DNA of 64,000 nucleotides from Holothuria scabra (lineage: Eukaryota; Echinodermata; Holothuroidea; Aspidochirotida; Holothuriidae): the NCBI GenBank assembly GCA_037179385.1, contig CM074188.1, positions 24,755,318 through 24,819,317 of the forward strand, given 5' to 3'. Positions within the stretch are counted from its first letter, which is position 1. Every line of letters starts with the position of its first letter. Below the pieces are notes generated by a model. It saw nothing but the letters and a program-made list of their open reading frames with translations. It did not search any database and was not told the origin of the DNA. The position numbers were made by a program, and so were the translations under genes. Positions 23,551 through 36,632 of the stretch are shown in pieces.

Positions 23551-23703
23551 CAGTTTTCCTAAAGTAATTAACACATGATTTGGTTGGTTTTGGGGAATCT
23601 AAAATTGAAATCAGTGATGCATTTAGACCATAGGCCTACCTTAAATGCAGCGTAAATAACGCTTGTACCGTGTTTAGTAACTCCGTGGCATACGTAACTT
23701 TCA

Positions 23704-23866
23704 CACTGTAAAAACATAATTGCAGATTTATATATAGGCAGATAGATAGGGGTTACAGAAAAGTTCTGAAAACTTTACCAGAACTTTTCTGCAATCTTGA
23801 TTTTGCTCTTTATCATTTGTTCTGTAAATTTACAGCGATTTTGAGTCATTTTTTACAGTGCATCTG
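23704..23866. mobile_element. Small MITE with CACTGTAAAAA ends
   Basis: Left end CACTGTAAAAACAT and right end TCATTTTTTACAGTG are inverted over ~12 bp. A central palindrome uses CAGAAAAGTTCTG and CCAGAACTTTTCTG. Length ~160 bp, no ORF. Confidence 0.6.
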
Positions 23867-24690
23867 AGTCCCTAAAGTGAAATCAATTGTCAGCTTTGCA
23901 AATCCATCTTGACAGCTTGATAGCCTCTTTGAGCACTTCCAACGGCATTGCCTGAGTGACGTCACCGACTCATGACTTTTTAAGCAGATATCATTTACTT
24001 GTTTTTTGTTATAGTTACAACGCATATATCATAATGAGAGGAAAAAATGAACACAAAACTTTGATGATTTTCATGACGAAAGTCATTATTTTCCGAAGAA
24101 TTATCATTTTTCTTAGAGGTTTGAGGAAAAAAAGATGGTTTGACACCGTGTCTCCTTGAAGTTATACTATAAATCATCAGACTTGAGTTAAGCTACTGAA
24201 GAGTGCATTGTGGCACTTCACTCGATAGAGGATCCAATACCTGACTAAATTTGGCTCATCTTGGACCAGAACTAGTCAAATTTTCATCCTTTTTGGTAAA
24301 GTGTGAATTCGAGAATTTTCCGGTTCAATTTGAACCTGACGTTTCTGTTTTTTTTTTATTCAACTCTCGTTATTGGGAATGTTCCAAAACACCGTCCATT
24401 AAAGACGGACCATAACAGTTAACTAAAATAAGAAAAATAAAGTAATATGTTACAAAAATACTGAATTGGCTACGAACTCCACCTAAAACTGAATAGAAGT
24501 TACATACAAATATGCAAACTTTCGTATTTATTACACCTAATTTTAACAAATGAAGTACTACTGACCTCACTCGTACTGAATACAAAGACGCTATTTTGTC
24601 AAATTTCTGAATACAAGCGTGCTGTTTGGTTCCATTTAATATATATATATATATACATGTTCATTGAAGAGTCATGGAAACGTCAACTTG
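23867..24690. other. Stretch without a recognisable gene
   Basis: A short TA run at 24637-24655; otherwise nothing identifiable. Confidence 0.45.
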
Positions 24691-24719
24691 TTGTGAAAAT
24701 TTTGTTCAATCATTGAAAC

Positions 24720-24955
24720 TTGTTACTTTTTAAAATTTGTAATTATACTACACTCCATGGTTAAAATAGTTGTGTAGAATTGTTTATCAATTACACATGC
24801 TGTTTACTTTTATTACACAAACATGTGTAATTTCTACACATTGTTGATTGCTGGACTAATTACAAAATGTGTAAGATCTGCGCCACTTTGTAAGCGTGTA
24901 GGTGAAACTGATCAAATTTTTCTGTTTGTGTGTAATTTGGTCACATCCATTAATA
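24720..24955. repeat. TGTGTAATT-rich degenerate repeat
   Basis: The words TGTGTAATTTCTACACA, TACACATG, TTACACAAACATGTGTAA and TGTGTGTAATTTGG recur on both strands. This resembles the palindromic-word interiors of the MITE families in the window, but clear ends were not found. Confidence 0.4.
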
Positions 24956-24960
24956 TTCTA

Positions 24961-26436
24961 TTGTTTTAATGTAATTGTTTTGTGCAACTTGAATTTATGT
25001 TTTGCGGTTCTTTACTTCGCTGTACAAGTGAAGCTCTTCAGATGTTATATTCACTCTGATTATAGTGCAATTTAAGTTGTGACTGATACTGACTTAAGAC
25101 ATGACGGAACAAAAATAGTAATTTTAAAGCTGACAAGAAAGATATTCCATTCAGGGGACAAATTATGTACAATATCAAAACATTCCTTACGTACGGTACC
25201 AGGGTCCTTGCAGTGTTTATGGTCCTTTCTCTACTCTGTACAAATCTTTTTCTCCATCCGTCACGATACCCGTTGAACTAAATATCCTTGGCCTCATCTC
25301 CAGCCGTTTGTTCTCAGAAGGCTGTAAATCAAGAATGATGCAAAGTCATTACACCTAAACGAGATAAGATAGGTCAATTACCCTAACACATATAAACTTA
25401 GCTTCACATACAGCAATTTAAGCTGCTTCCATACTACCTTGTGTCTAATGCTTTTACCACACTACCCGCAGACCTGGAAACGTGAGTGGTAAATACTAGG
25501 TACACTTCTTCCGGAGGGCCGAACTCCCACGGTAACAGTCTACTTGGAGGCAATTTCGTGATATCCAATTGTCCTGATTTGTGAGTCATACAACCATATG
25601 TGCAGACGGGATGTAGTTTGCATCATATCAATCCAGAAAGGATCTCCGTAGGGATAATTGGCGAAGGGTATTTATCATTACAATTACTAAGAAATAGACC
25701 AATTAATCTCTTAATTTCACAATTTCATCTGACGATCATAGGGTGAACGTCTCGGTAGAGTTTGAAAGTCAACTTCTTCCTGTCAATCAAGAAACTCAAC
25801 CCTCAACCATTGTGACCGTTAAACTTGAACTTAATTAAGCATGACTCATTATTTGCCAGAGTTTCTCAGAGCAGCACGCGAAGACTACAAACTCTTCCAT
25901 TTCAAATTGGGCAAGAGAAACATAAGTAACCATGCAATCAGCCAAAAAAGCTAACAAATCAATTGATAAAATTGAATTGAGGCACGGATGAGCCAGGGTA
26001 AACTCCCCAGGATTCCATTAAAAATACCGGCAGGTCTGTCTCACATCTCTAACGGAATTGTGCACGCCATGTTAAAACATAAACAAAACCACAAACACAT
26101 ACAGAAAGCAACAACAAAAATTACAATATTAACTACAATCCATTATTGTTGACACAAGACTATTCAGACCCTTTAATTGCATTGATAAGAATTATAAGGT
26201 TCTCGAAGGTTTACGGCGCTAGTATGTGGACAGAGTTGTAAAAGTTGTCTATTGTAAAAAGGGAGAGTCAGACTAACCCGGCAAAAGCAATCAATAATAT
26301 TACGTCGGGTCAAATAATGACTCCCATTGTGCTTCAAACTGACTTAAAATTTTTCGTCAATTCGCACTGTTTACTTCAAAATTAGGTCAAAGTTGATTAA
26401 AATAATTGAACTGCAGTTAAATCTTCACTACAGTGG
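24961..26436. other. Stretch without a recognisable gene
   Basis: Short frames only; no shared repeats seen. Confidence 0.45.
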
Positions 26437-26441
26437 TTTAA

Positions 26442-26699
26442 ATGTAAAGAGCAGTCCCCCCAAACTTACTTTGAAGAAAAAGCTAAATAATTCAATTTTC
26501 ATCCTATTTCCTTTCAAAGTATCTTTAATTAATTACATTTTATGACTTTACTATTGCATATTCAAGGTAAACCAAGCAGTTATTCCTGGTAAATTTTACA
26601 TTTGAAGAGAAAAAACATTGTCACATGACTCCCAACAGCCAATCATGAAACTGGACAGTCTACTACACTTCTTCAATTTGGGATGACTGCTCCTGCCCT
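26442..26699 (-). mobile_element. MITE with TTAA flanks, copy 1
   Basis: Flanked by TTAA at 26438-26441 and 26700-26703. The inverted ends are ATGTAAAGAGCAGTC and AGGGCAGGAGCAGTC. The copy at 53907-54163 is in the opposite orientation. TTAA target duplication fits piggyBac or Kolobok superfamilies; which one is not decided. Confidence 0.65.
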
Positions 26700-26842
26700 T
26701 TAAGCGTTTGAAACCCAGTGCAACTGTTAATTATGGTTTGAACAATTCAAATTGGCAAACACTGTAGTAGGAGGTTTGTGTCATTGAGAATTAATGACCT
26801 CTAAAACTGCTACACAGCGGTTCAAAGACTTTTCATTGATTC

Positions 26843-27070
26843 ATGACTTTTCTTTTAGTTCTTACGATAATATTTACTTCAAACAATATAGTCAACGGGT
26901 CCAACATAGCTGAAATCGCCAGTGTAGGTTGGGGTTTGACCTCAACATTATCAGTGTCTACTTATCTTTGCTTCACTCAAAAAGATCTGCGCATTAAAAA
27001 GCAAGAATGCAATCATGGATTGTGCGAATGTCTATTACACCTGTTCTGCGAGCGTTTGTTCGTTCAATGA
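26843..27070 (+). CDS. Candidate small secreted cysteine-rich protein, weak
   Basis: A 75-codon ATG frame begins with a signal-peptide-like start (MTFLLVLTIIFTSNNIVNG) and ends in a cysteine-rich tail with five cysteines (LC, EC, LCEC, FC). It could be a small secreted peptide or the first exon of a secreted protein. No homologue is recognised, no promoter or polyadenylation signal is evident, and a frame of this length occurs by chance in such DNA. It lies ~140 bp after a MITE. Confidence 0.2.
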   Translation: MTFLLVLTIIFTSNNIVNGSNIAEIASVGWGLTSTLSVSTYLCFTQKDLRIKKQECNHGLCECLLHLFCERLFVQ

Positions 27071-27680
27071 TTGAAGTAAGTTCAAGTTAATCTTCGTGTT
27101 TTCACCCCTGCATAACTTCCATAAGAGATCATTAAATCCGAGTCATAAATTGCACCCGTCAAAGCATTAGGAGTCACAACTGTTGTGCATCTGTCTTTAA
27201 TTCCTATCGTTGTTATGAGTTTAACGACCGAGCTCTCATGCCGTTCTCATTACACGGATGGTGCACATAACCGTTATAAGATTGCTTGCATCTTGACGTG
27301 ACGGCCCGAGACATATCTTGCCAAGAATATGATGCTTCAAGGAATATTGACGTGTTAAATATTTCATGGGATATTTCTTTCCATTCTATGAGGAAAAACT
27401 ATCTTCAAATATGGTTCTCTTGTCAAATCATACGCAACTATTTATTTTTTGTTACAGTTCATTCACATTGGAGGTTGCTTACAGCACATCAGAGTTTTGA
27501 AGTAAAACGAGAAGAGAAAGATACTCATGTACAGACAATTTTGTGAAAGTAGGGTTCAGCAATGATAAAACACCTGCAATAGATCTTGACCAAGGCAGTG
27601 TTGGAGGTTTGTGTAAAAATTGAACTTGGAAGGGAGGAGGAGAGCGAGAGGGTGAATACATTCTGCCGAGTGAAACTTTG

Positions 27681-28066
27681 AACACTCTAAAATCAAAAGA
27701 GTGAACTTAGTCACTCTTTGAACGAGTGAAAAGTGTAAATTCACTCCATTAGAGTGATAATTCACTCTAAGAGGAGTGAAGCTCCCTCCAAAAAGAGTGA
27801 AATTCACTAGAGGAAGAGGGAAAATTCACTCTTCCACGAGTGCCTGCAATGATCGCTCTTTTTTAAAGAGCGATCACTGTGGGCACTCCATCAAGAGGGA
27901 AACTTCACTCGTTTTAAGAGAATTTCACTCTTTTTGGAGTGAATTTCACTCTTTTTGGAGGGAACTTCACTCTTCTTGGAGTGAATTATCACTCTTATGG
28001 AGCGAATGTATACTTTTCACTCGATCAAAGAGTGACTAAGTTCACTCTTTTGATTTTAGGGTGAAA
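27681..28066. mobile_element. Palindromic MITE, AGTGAA family, best copy
   Basis: The ends ACACTCTAAAATCAAAAGAG and CTCTTTTGATTTTAGGGTG are inverted and followed on both sides by TGAACTTAGTCACTCTTTGA, so ~60 bp of each arm match almost perfectly. The inner parts repeat AGTGAATTTCACTC words and the centre is GATCGCTC/GAGCGATC near 27862. The element could fold into one long hairpin. No ORF of significance. Confidence 0.8.
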
Positions 28067-28404
28067 GTTAATGAAACCACCCCTAAAAATGCATGAAAGA
28101 TATATCAGTCCCATTTCCAGATTGGTTTCTACCAATTGAGAACAGTTTCAAGCGATGGGGTTTGACTTTCTGTAACTAAGAAAAATAATATTTCCTAAAT
28201 GGTGTACAAATTTTATGGATTGTGGGTCAGTTAATATTTTTAATGAAGACACAGTAAAACAAACGAAACGAAATTTATATTTGTTGTAAAATTTTAAAGT
28301 TGTTGTTCCTAAAGGTGAGAAGCATTGATTTTTATGCAAAACAATACTTTTGTCAAAGGTTTTAGTTATTTATTAAATTTTTAGTAAGTGAATTAATTAG
28401 TTAA

Positions 28405-28650
28405 CTAGTTAGTTACATAAGGTTTAACGGTCCCGTTTCTGATAAATTATTTTAAGTCGGCCCGGTAATTGCCTTTTTTCCAGTTGTGACTTACTGACTT
28501 GTTTTCCCCCATTGCTTATGCTTAGCACCAAGCACAAATGACAGAAGGTCCCAGTTTCAAATTCTTCCGTATAACCTGGCTGGGAGTCAAAACGTAAACC
28601 TCTCGGTCGTAAGTCGCATGTTCTAATCACTTAACCAAACGGTCATCCAA
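28405..28650 (-). mobile_element. SINE-1 copy, diverged
   Basis: TTAG-type tail (28392-28415), then TTTTTTCCAGTTGTGACTTA, ATTGCTTATGCTTAGCACCA and, toward the head, a degraded tRNA-like region ending near CACTTAACCAAACGGTCA. Confidence 0.7.
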
Positions 28651-30453
28651 TGGCTTTAATATCCATCGGGACCATTGTTGGACCCTTTTCCAACCCCACT
28701 CAATCCCACATCACCTTTTACGTGTGTGTGTAATGTCAAAAGTTTTCATTAGAAATTGATAGTATGCTACCGTTTTGGTTTCGCACGCCCAAAAGTTACT
28801 TTAGAAAATGTGAGGATCCAGAGGACTTGAAGCCCATAGGCGACGGACAATTTTTCAGAAGGATGTCATCCTACGAAAACATCTCAGACAAAAGGGGAGA
28901 TTTGAACCATATTAAAATTAATATTTATTATATGTGTTAATACATTTAAAGAAAGAAATGCGTGTAAGCCGTCAGTTGCAATCAAATATTCAATCACGAT
29001 TTCAATTTTGCGACGTTTCTCATAAACCGTATCACGAATAGAATTCGAACCAACTGAACTTAAACCGAACTACGTATCGGAATAAAAACTATCCTTCCAT
29101 GGCAATAATTTTTACGTCCATTTGAGAGAGGGGTTATATAGTACATACCCCCGTTTAGGAAGAGGGGTGGTGAGGCAAGAAGCAAACAAAAATACTGTGA
29201 TACAAATTTACGAAAACTCTTGTACCCCAAAATTCCAAATGATAACAAATTTTCCTTTGTACGATGTATGAGCATATACATACGGGATTAGGGGAGGTGA
29301 AAATTACCCTCATCACACTTTTTTCTAGAGCTAGAAAAAAATAAAATAGAAAAGAAGCGAGACCAGAGCAGTTGTGATACAATTTTTAAGAGCCACTTAT
29401 GTTTATTAATTTTGCAATGTTACATTAACGGAAAATATAAATAGAAATAACTTGGAATGCTAGGACCCGTACAGGGAAACTAAGCAATGTCACTGAAAAT
29501 TTGTTCCACCCACAAACTTTCTCTAAAAGTATGGGAATATCCTATCAGCTCCACACTTTCAAGTTTGCGACTTCATGCAGGCTCTGAAATAAAGAATCAT
29601 CGATGAAAGAAATAATCTACTACAGGCTCATCAAATGCATCATGGTCCTTACAAACATATTCCAAACCCTACCCATCACCAATGTTCTAGAAAAAATCAC
29701 AATTCTAGATAAAAGAATGTTTGGCGTTCTTCGCGTGAATGAAAATCTGTTAAAATTCTGGCGTTTCTCGAGGGAATCTTTTATTTCGATATGTCGGAAA
29801 ACTGAAGAAATTGGCAAAGGTGTACGATATTCTGAGTAAGTGTATTTCAAGAACCTTTACTACCTCTCTCTTTGGTCATTTACTTTCGTCAACAGCTACC
29901 ACTGTCCTCTTCAAATAAATTGACTGGCCGTTACTCTTTTACATCTTACAGCCATTGCATTGCATTGCATTGCATCGTTCTCTGTTTTTTAGGGGTCAAG
30001 TTTTTTTTTCGGTGCACTCCTAGCACACCTGTATGAAATGTTGTGTCGGTGTTCAGGATGAATGCCTGTAGATTCATCTTTTTTGTAGCTTTATAAACCT
30101 CATCCATTATCAGTCGAACTTACAGCGACGACGATGTCATAATTTCCATCATTTTCGAATATTGATTTAGATGTTTGTTAGATTTTGGTTTGCTCGTCCT
30201 CTCTAAATATTAATGCTTCCGCTACATCCGAAGAAGCCTGAAATATTCCCACTTGCCCTCATTGATCATAAACTCCTTGCCAGGACCCTGGACCATCAGC
30301 CTTCCAATTGTCTAAAGCTAGATAAATATTAGCAGGCTATTCAATATAGGGTGACCTAACTTATCACATCTATAAAAGAAAATGGCGTGTTTAACAATTA
30401 ACTATTTTTTGTTCAAACATTCATCATCAGTATTTAAATAATTACGTCCAATA
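28651..30453. other. Stretch without a recognisable gene
   Basis: One pentanucleotide microsatellite, (TTGCA)4-5, at about 29951-29975. No gene recognised. Confidence 0.5.
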
Positions 30454-30789
30454 TTGGCTCAATTTAAAAAAGAGCTCTGTCAACCCAACCGTTACTACTC
30501 CCTCCATACACTATCCCGGAAGGAGCGGACGAGATTTTTTCTTTCATCCATCGCTATACGAAAAACCAAGGGCAGTAACCTAAGAGGACGACAATCACTG
30601 AGGCGCTACGCAGGAAATCTAGGCACCGGCAAATTAATGTTCAACAAGAGAATACCCATAAGTCTTCAAAATCTCAACCGCGAAGACTCTTATGGTTTGA
30701 CAAAATTTTCATTTTTAAGTTTATGTAACAGATTAATAACTATAATGTTCATTTCACGTGCTCTCCGATTTCTTACAACAGATGCATAG
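30454..30789 (+). other. Open frame of 111 codons, no recognised family
   Basis: The frame opens after a stop upstream, has no ATG near its start and is rich in Arg and Lys (for example RKERTRFFLSS). No domain, signal peptide or repeat is recognised. An exon cannot be excluded, but a chance frame is more likely. Confidence 0.15.
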
Positions 30790-32537
30790 CCTACCCATTT
30801 TAAGTATACAATTACACAGAGTAGCGTTCGTCTGTATGGTGAATATATAATAACTCTTCCTCAGAAGAAAGGGGTGTTATAGGCTACTTTAAAGTTTGTC
30901 GGACCATTCCAAGCAACGGATTTTTCTGGATTAATTTACCACAAACCTATATAGCTGAAGATCATATGCGGAGCAAAAAAGCTCAATAAAACAAAAGTCA
31001 ATACTTTGCCAAAAGCATGGGGGCTAAGTAACATATCTGACGTATCTTCTATGCAAGATGACTGTCCTGAACGTTTTGATGTACAAGTGAGAGACAAGTG
31101 GGATTTGTTCAAACTGTAAATACGTGTACATATTATTTTTCTTTTCATCTTTTGTTTTTGTGTGTAAATATGAACAAGATGTAAATGAATTTCTTCCTCC
31201 AAGGAAAAAAAGATAACCTGGTTTGATCATACACTTTCTGTTGAGATTTAGGATATTGTTATCGAAGTTAACTGACTTTGGAAACAATGGGTACCAATGT
31301 TTTTTTGTTTTTTTTTGTTTTTGAATTCTTTTGTTACCTAAGGGTGGGGTAACCATTTACCTTCGAGTTGCCTCATTACATTACCCGAAATCCTGATTAA
31401 AAAAAACAGCGGATTCAGGGAAAAAAAATAAATTTATAATCTGAGCAATAGGAACGGTGGACGAGCATACGACGAGAGCGAAACCAGGGGAAGCAATGAC
31501 CGATAATTTATTTCATTGGGCTAAACATTTAGTTTGATTCCATTTGCGATTCTTCTCTAAAGAAGAATTTTTCTAAAGAATGATCGCAGTATCCTTCACA
31601 TGAAACCTTAGTCTCTCGCAGAAACCGTAAAATATCTACGAAAAAGTCATCTGTTCACTGAATCGTTCAGAATAAAATCGTTCGGGATGCTTTAAGTTTT
31701 TACTACTAGAAAGTTGGAGATTAATTACTTTACATAGTCCACGAGACAGTAATCTCCCATCATTTCTTTCAAAATCCATTTAAGTGATTCAGTAAGTTCA
31801 TTACAACGTTTACTTTAAAAAAGTGATCACCTCTTTCTTTCGATAAAAGTACTTTGAATTAAACTCTGGATGTTTATAAAAACAATCGGAGACAACTTAT
31901 TCGATGCAAATGCCAACTTGTGAATTATAAGCTCACTAGACGTTCAGGTGCATGAAGTAGCGTGTTGCAGCGACATAACTCAAAAGGATGAATTGTGGAG
32001 GGGAGGGGTATTTTGCCCTGAGAAATCAGTCAGATGTCTTATGACTTCATGTTGTTAAAAGTAAGTTATATAAGCACCGATTCTTCCACCGAGTGCTGTG
32101 AATTCTCGTTTTACTTTGAGGGCATTAGATCGGAACTCATTATCCGACTCTCAAATTTTTTTTATAGACTTATAATAATAATTTACTAGATAATATTTAT
32201 ATATTTTTATTTAGCAATTTAACTATGTGAAGTCAGGTAATTAGATAAAGTTTAACTGTTTTGTTTCTAATCAATTGGGTTCAAGTCAGTAATCAACATA
32301 GGCATTTATTGTTATATGTATGAATTATGCTTTAAAATCTTCACATTCAAGTACATTGAAGATTCTGCCAACAGCTCGACTATATTTACAGGCTTTGTCC
32401 TCTGTGTGTCTTTGTTTGAAAAGGTAATTCGTCCACTTTCCAGATGATGTAACCTCTTTTCATTTCTGACTACTGTTATTTCGGTGTACATAAATAAATT
32501 TCCCGATAGACCCACCCTTCCCTTTCAGAAGATTTCG
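30790..32537. other. Stretch without a recognisable gene
   Basis: A SINE-1-like scrap (TTTCTAATCAATTGGGTTCA) at 32265-32284. Otherwise nothing was identified. Confidence 0.45.
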
Positions 32538-32753
32538 TTAATTTTTGTACTGATTCATCGGAATTGTAACGATCTTCCTTCTACAACCGCCAAGAACGCG
32601 GCTATTTTCTGATACATTGCTCACGGAGGAAACTGGTTCTTGAAAACTTACTTCTTTTCCCACGGATCGTGTACTACTACATAGAAACATATTACTTACT
32701 AGTAGACATCCAACTAATGTACCGTAGTGATAATACAAAAGTACATTTGCCAT
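32538..32753 (-). CDS. Candidate signal-peptide exon, weak
   Basis: A 71-codon ATG frame on the minus strand starts with a hydrophobic segment (YGTLVGCLLVSNMFLC) that could be a signal peptide, followed by a Ser/Val-rich part and GGCRRKIVTIP. It might be a first exon of a secreted protein; a GTAC near its end could act as a poor splice donor. No family is recognised, and chance is a real alternative. Confidence 0.18.
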   Translation of the reverse strand: MANVLLYYHYGTLVGCLLVSNMFLCSSTRSVGKEVSFQEPVSSVSNVSENSRVLGGCRRKIVTIPMNQYKN

Positions 32754-32759
32754 CGAAAA

Positions 32760-33505
32760 TTGAAATCAATAGCAGGGTAATTACGCACGAAACCACAGGT
32801 AGGCAAGTTTATTTGCCCCTCGAAATTAATTAATTTGAAAATTACTTTAAAAAACAAGCGCAGATCTCAACAGTAATGATTATTTTTCCGTCTATGAAGT
32901 GCGCAGTGGTCGCCTGGTTGTAAGCTACAAGGATGGCATCGTAACATTCCCTTAGGTGGGGTCTTCTCAGCTGTAAAGGACACAGGCGGCAAAAACAAGA
33001 TATTATCTGCTAAGGAACTGAATATGTTACCGAGTAGAAAAACAAGGAATTACTAAATGTGTAGGAAGCTTTGTAAAAGTTTAGATGAGTTTTCCATCGC
33101 GGTTTAATCATCTTGTATATAGTTCAAGTCATCATCGGAAAGTTGTTTTCCGGCATCCCATTGACAGATGGATTGTATTTACACACATATATATTTATAT
33201 GCAGGATTTTAAACCAAGTGAGAGGACACCATATTCAGGCGTATGCTAATGGTGGGACGATTTGCAAGTACTTAGGGAGAAAACTTCCCATAATTTCTCT
33301 ATATCCTTTGAGGATTACCGTGAGGTAATGTGACTCATCGCCACGCAATTTGATCGGCACGTTACTGATAGTCACGTGGTGTGCGTACTTAAATATAGGG
33401 TTTTACCCTTCAATTTATAACGTTCCGGTTTAATAAAGTAGTGTCCACAGATATTTTCTCGTTGTGGCGTACTGAATTATTACTAGTAGCGATGCAAAAA
33501 TGTTA
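32760..33505. other. Stretch without a recognisable gene
   Basis: Nothing identifiable beyond short frames. Confidence 0.45.
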
Positions 33506-33507
33506 AA

Positions 33508-33787
33508 ATGGCCGGGGTGGGGGACTAAGAGCAAATGAAAATGTTGGGGTGGGCAAAATTATTCAGACGCAGCTCGAAACCTAGACCAAAGCGCCTGTTC
33601 ATGTGGTGAGAGTCTCTGAGGTTTTCGCATATCTGTGGATGAAAAATTAAGGCTCAGCAGAGTTATATTGTTTACTTTTTGGTTAACTCAACTCCTAACT
33701 GACCTAACGTGGGAGGGGGCATGTTGGGGCAAAGACAACCTCTAGTGGAAGATGCACCTCTTGCCCCATCGTAGCTCCGCCACTCTT
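33508..33787. mobile_element. hAT-like MITE, copy 1
   Basis: Matches 36922-37224 in the same orientation: shared AATGTTGGG, CGCCTGTTC/CGCCCGTTC, GGATGAAAAA, TTAACTCAACTCCTAACTGA-like and GACCTAAC, ending in GTAGCTCCGCCACTC. The end word resembles hAT termini (CCACTG). No ORF. Confidence 0.65.
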
Positions 33788-33794
33788 ACTTCCC

Positions 33795-36303
33795 CTATTT
33801 CATTGATTATGACGATAATCACGTACAATGGGATTCTTTGGTGACATGACCAGTGAAGGTGACCCGCGCGCGTGCCTTCCTCGTAAAAACTTGCGGATAC
33901 TTTGCCACTAGAACAAACACAGAGTCTCTGGTTATGCGTAAGCAATGTTGCTGAGCTAATGGCACACACAGTTGCATATCTCCAGGAAGACTAGCATTCA
34001 TCTTCATTGCGATAGTTAGTGCGCTTTCATACAAAACGGAAAAGGCACGGGAGAAATAAGGACCAGATAAAAATGGGATTCCAGTGTGGGTGTATCCAGA
34101 AAGATGCATGTTTCCGTCCTAACATGCATGTTATTCTGCCGTAGGCTACCCACATGTAGGAAAACCCTGTCTAGTCTTCACTTATAAATTTACCTCTTCT
34201 AATTAATGTATAAAAATATAATGAATAGAGCCTGATATCAAGTTTTCAAACATTTTCCTAGACGGGAGGACGAACCCTCTTCTATTCCTGTGGAAACGCT
34301 CACTGGCCATCCTTGGCTGTCAGTTGAATAACCTTAGCTCCAAGTCCGAAAATTATACCGCTCCAATTCCACAGTGGTTGAACCATCAACATGCCAATTC
34401 TAATGAGAAGCAATCATTAAGTAATAAGGTTGGGCGAACTGGTAACCGGGGTGATGAACAACTGCCTAATTTGTAAATTGTGAGCAGACAAAATCTCAGA
34501 GATTTTGAAATTAAAGACTAGAGACATGAAAGTAATTAAAGTGTATTTCAGCGTCGAATCTACAATTGACAACTGGTCACTTAACACACCATATTAAATA
34601 CAAAATGACTTTTCCAGATTTATTCTTTTTCACATATATTCAAACAGACCAACCTGGATAAAGGATGCAAGTCTCGAGGAAAAGGATTGGGTTATTTTGA
34701 ATGTTAACGGGACCTTGAGTGCAATAATTTGAAGATTGAAAATATTGCATTTTAAGCATTTAATACGCGTACAAGAAAGCTAAGAAAATTATCCTCAAAA
34801 AAGGGATCCCCTCTCCTTCTTCCTCAAAGAGGGAATCCCCCCCTCCCCTTTATGCCCAAAGTAAATGTCCCATTCTACGGGTAACGCCAGTGGAATTGGC
34901 GCTTTCCGTAATTTAAAACTGGCTTCCAAAATCCTTTCACTGAAGTCAGTTCGATGTAAAAATTGGAGGGTGAGCGGAAAACTGCTTTAACCGAGGAAAC
35001 GAGTCTGCCAAATTAACAGGGTTGTTTAAAGCATTAAAGTACATACTATTGTTTTTTTTTTTTTGTAATTTTTTTTATGCAGTGTTGTTTAGTTCATGAA
35101 AGATTCTCGTTATTTCCTTTGGTGCCTGTATTTTTTATAAATCAGGATAAATTATTATATTTATTGAATTCTTTATGGTTTGTCTTTCTGTTTCATTTCA
35201 TTTTTTTTTTCGATAGCAGCTCAAACACAATTGTCTCTCATTTCTTTAAAGGTTAGAGAGTCTTACCTACAAAATTCATAATGAAATTTTTAGTGCATGG
35301 ATAATTGTTACATGGATGTAGCTTTCCGTGGGCTGGAGTTACAGAATATGCCCACGGTATTTTCAGCTTGTCGTAAGAGACGATTAAAGGGAAGAACTTG
35401 GAACCGATTTGTACTGTATTTATAACCGTAATTGAACATTATTTTAAACGGTATTTGAACTTTATCTAGCTGACACTGTGTAACAAATTAGTGTTGGCGT
35501 GTCGTTAAATCCTAACCACATAGCTACATTAACTGGTGTTGAGGTAGTGAGGTAGATTTGATGGAGGTTACAAGTTAGTAAGATGTGGGCGGCAAATGTA
35601 AATCGTCAGTTGGGGGCTGAGGGTACAAATATATTTGTTTTAACTTTTACAGCTTTTGAGGTCTTACAAATGATTTCTAGAAAAAAATTCTGTGTCCTTC
35701 AGGTGAACTTTAATGATTGAAAGTGAAAGTTTTCTATGATGATTGAAAGTGTTAGATATTAATCGTCAGTCAGTTTGATGTTATGGGTTGTGGTAGCGAG
35801 GGAGGCGTAGAGAGGGTTGGGAAATAGTTATTTACTTGAATGTTCCTCAGGAAGTCATAGCAAATCCCCCAACGATTTCCGACGCTCAGCACTACTGGTG
35901 GGTCATCATTTTTATTCACTTTTCTTCATATTTTTTTAAGCTCTGAAAAAGTTTGTGTGGGACCCTCCGTGTCTCCTCTTAATTTAGCTCATGACTTTGA
36001 AAACCCAACCGTAAATGTCACGGAAATTTAATAGTGAAAGTCTTTGACAATATTGACCAGCTATAGGTAGGGTGACATTTTATGTAAAACCTTTTTCATG
36101 TAAACCATTTTCGATAAATGTTTCTACTTTTTCCAATATTTTGTGCTACAAAAATGAAAAGATATTTTAAATAATAGGGTAGTAGTTTTGAAATGTAATG
36201 TTTTAAAACCTTTCTTTGAAGCAAACATATTCGTCACATCTTTTCTAAAAGAAACCTGTTTAGTTTTGTACTAGTTTTCCGAGTGTTGGGGAACCAAGTT
36301 CGT
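33795..36303. other. Long stretch without a recognisable gene
   Basis: A 96-codon frame on the minus strand (33819-34109) shows no known domain. Poly-T runs occur near 35050-35070 and 35201-35210. No repeats shared with other parts of the window were recognised. Confidence 0.45.
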
Positions 36304-36632
36304 ATACACAATAAAATCAAAAGAGTGAACTTAGTCACTCTTCGATTGAGTGAAAAGTGTGAATTCACTCCATTAGAGTGATAATTCACTCCAAGAAGAG
36401 TGAAATTCACTCCAAAAAAGTGAGCAGGGTTTCACTCTTGATGCAGTGCCTACAGTGATTTCACTCTGAAAAAAGTGATCATTTCAGGCACTCGTAGAGG
36501 GGTGAATTTTCCCCTCTTCCTGTAGTGAACTTCACTCTTCTTGGAGTGAATTTCACTCATCTGGGAGTGAATTAACACTTTTCACTCTATTAGAGAGTGA
36601 CCAAGTCCGCTCTTTTGATTTAAAAGTGTATG
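36304..36632. mobile_element. Palindromic MITE, AGTGAA family
   Basis: The left end AAATCAAAAGAGTGAACTTA and right end CTCTTTTGATTTAAAAGTGT match those at 27681-28066. The inner words TAGAGTGATAATTCACTCCA and GGAGTGAATTTCACTC repeat toward a centre near 36465. Confidence 0.8.

Noticed and set aside
32585..32620. Cystine-knot hormone start (GGCRRKIVTIP)
   Set aside because: The resemblance is a few residues only, and the following cysteine pattern is absent.
33819..34109. 96-codon minus-strand frame as a gene
   Set aside because: No domain, no signal peptide and no supporting context; a chance frame is the simpler reading.
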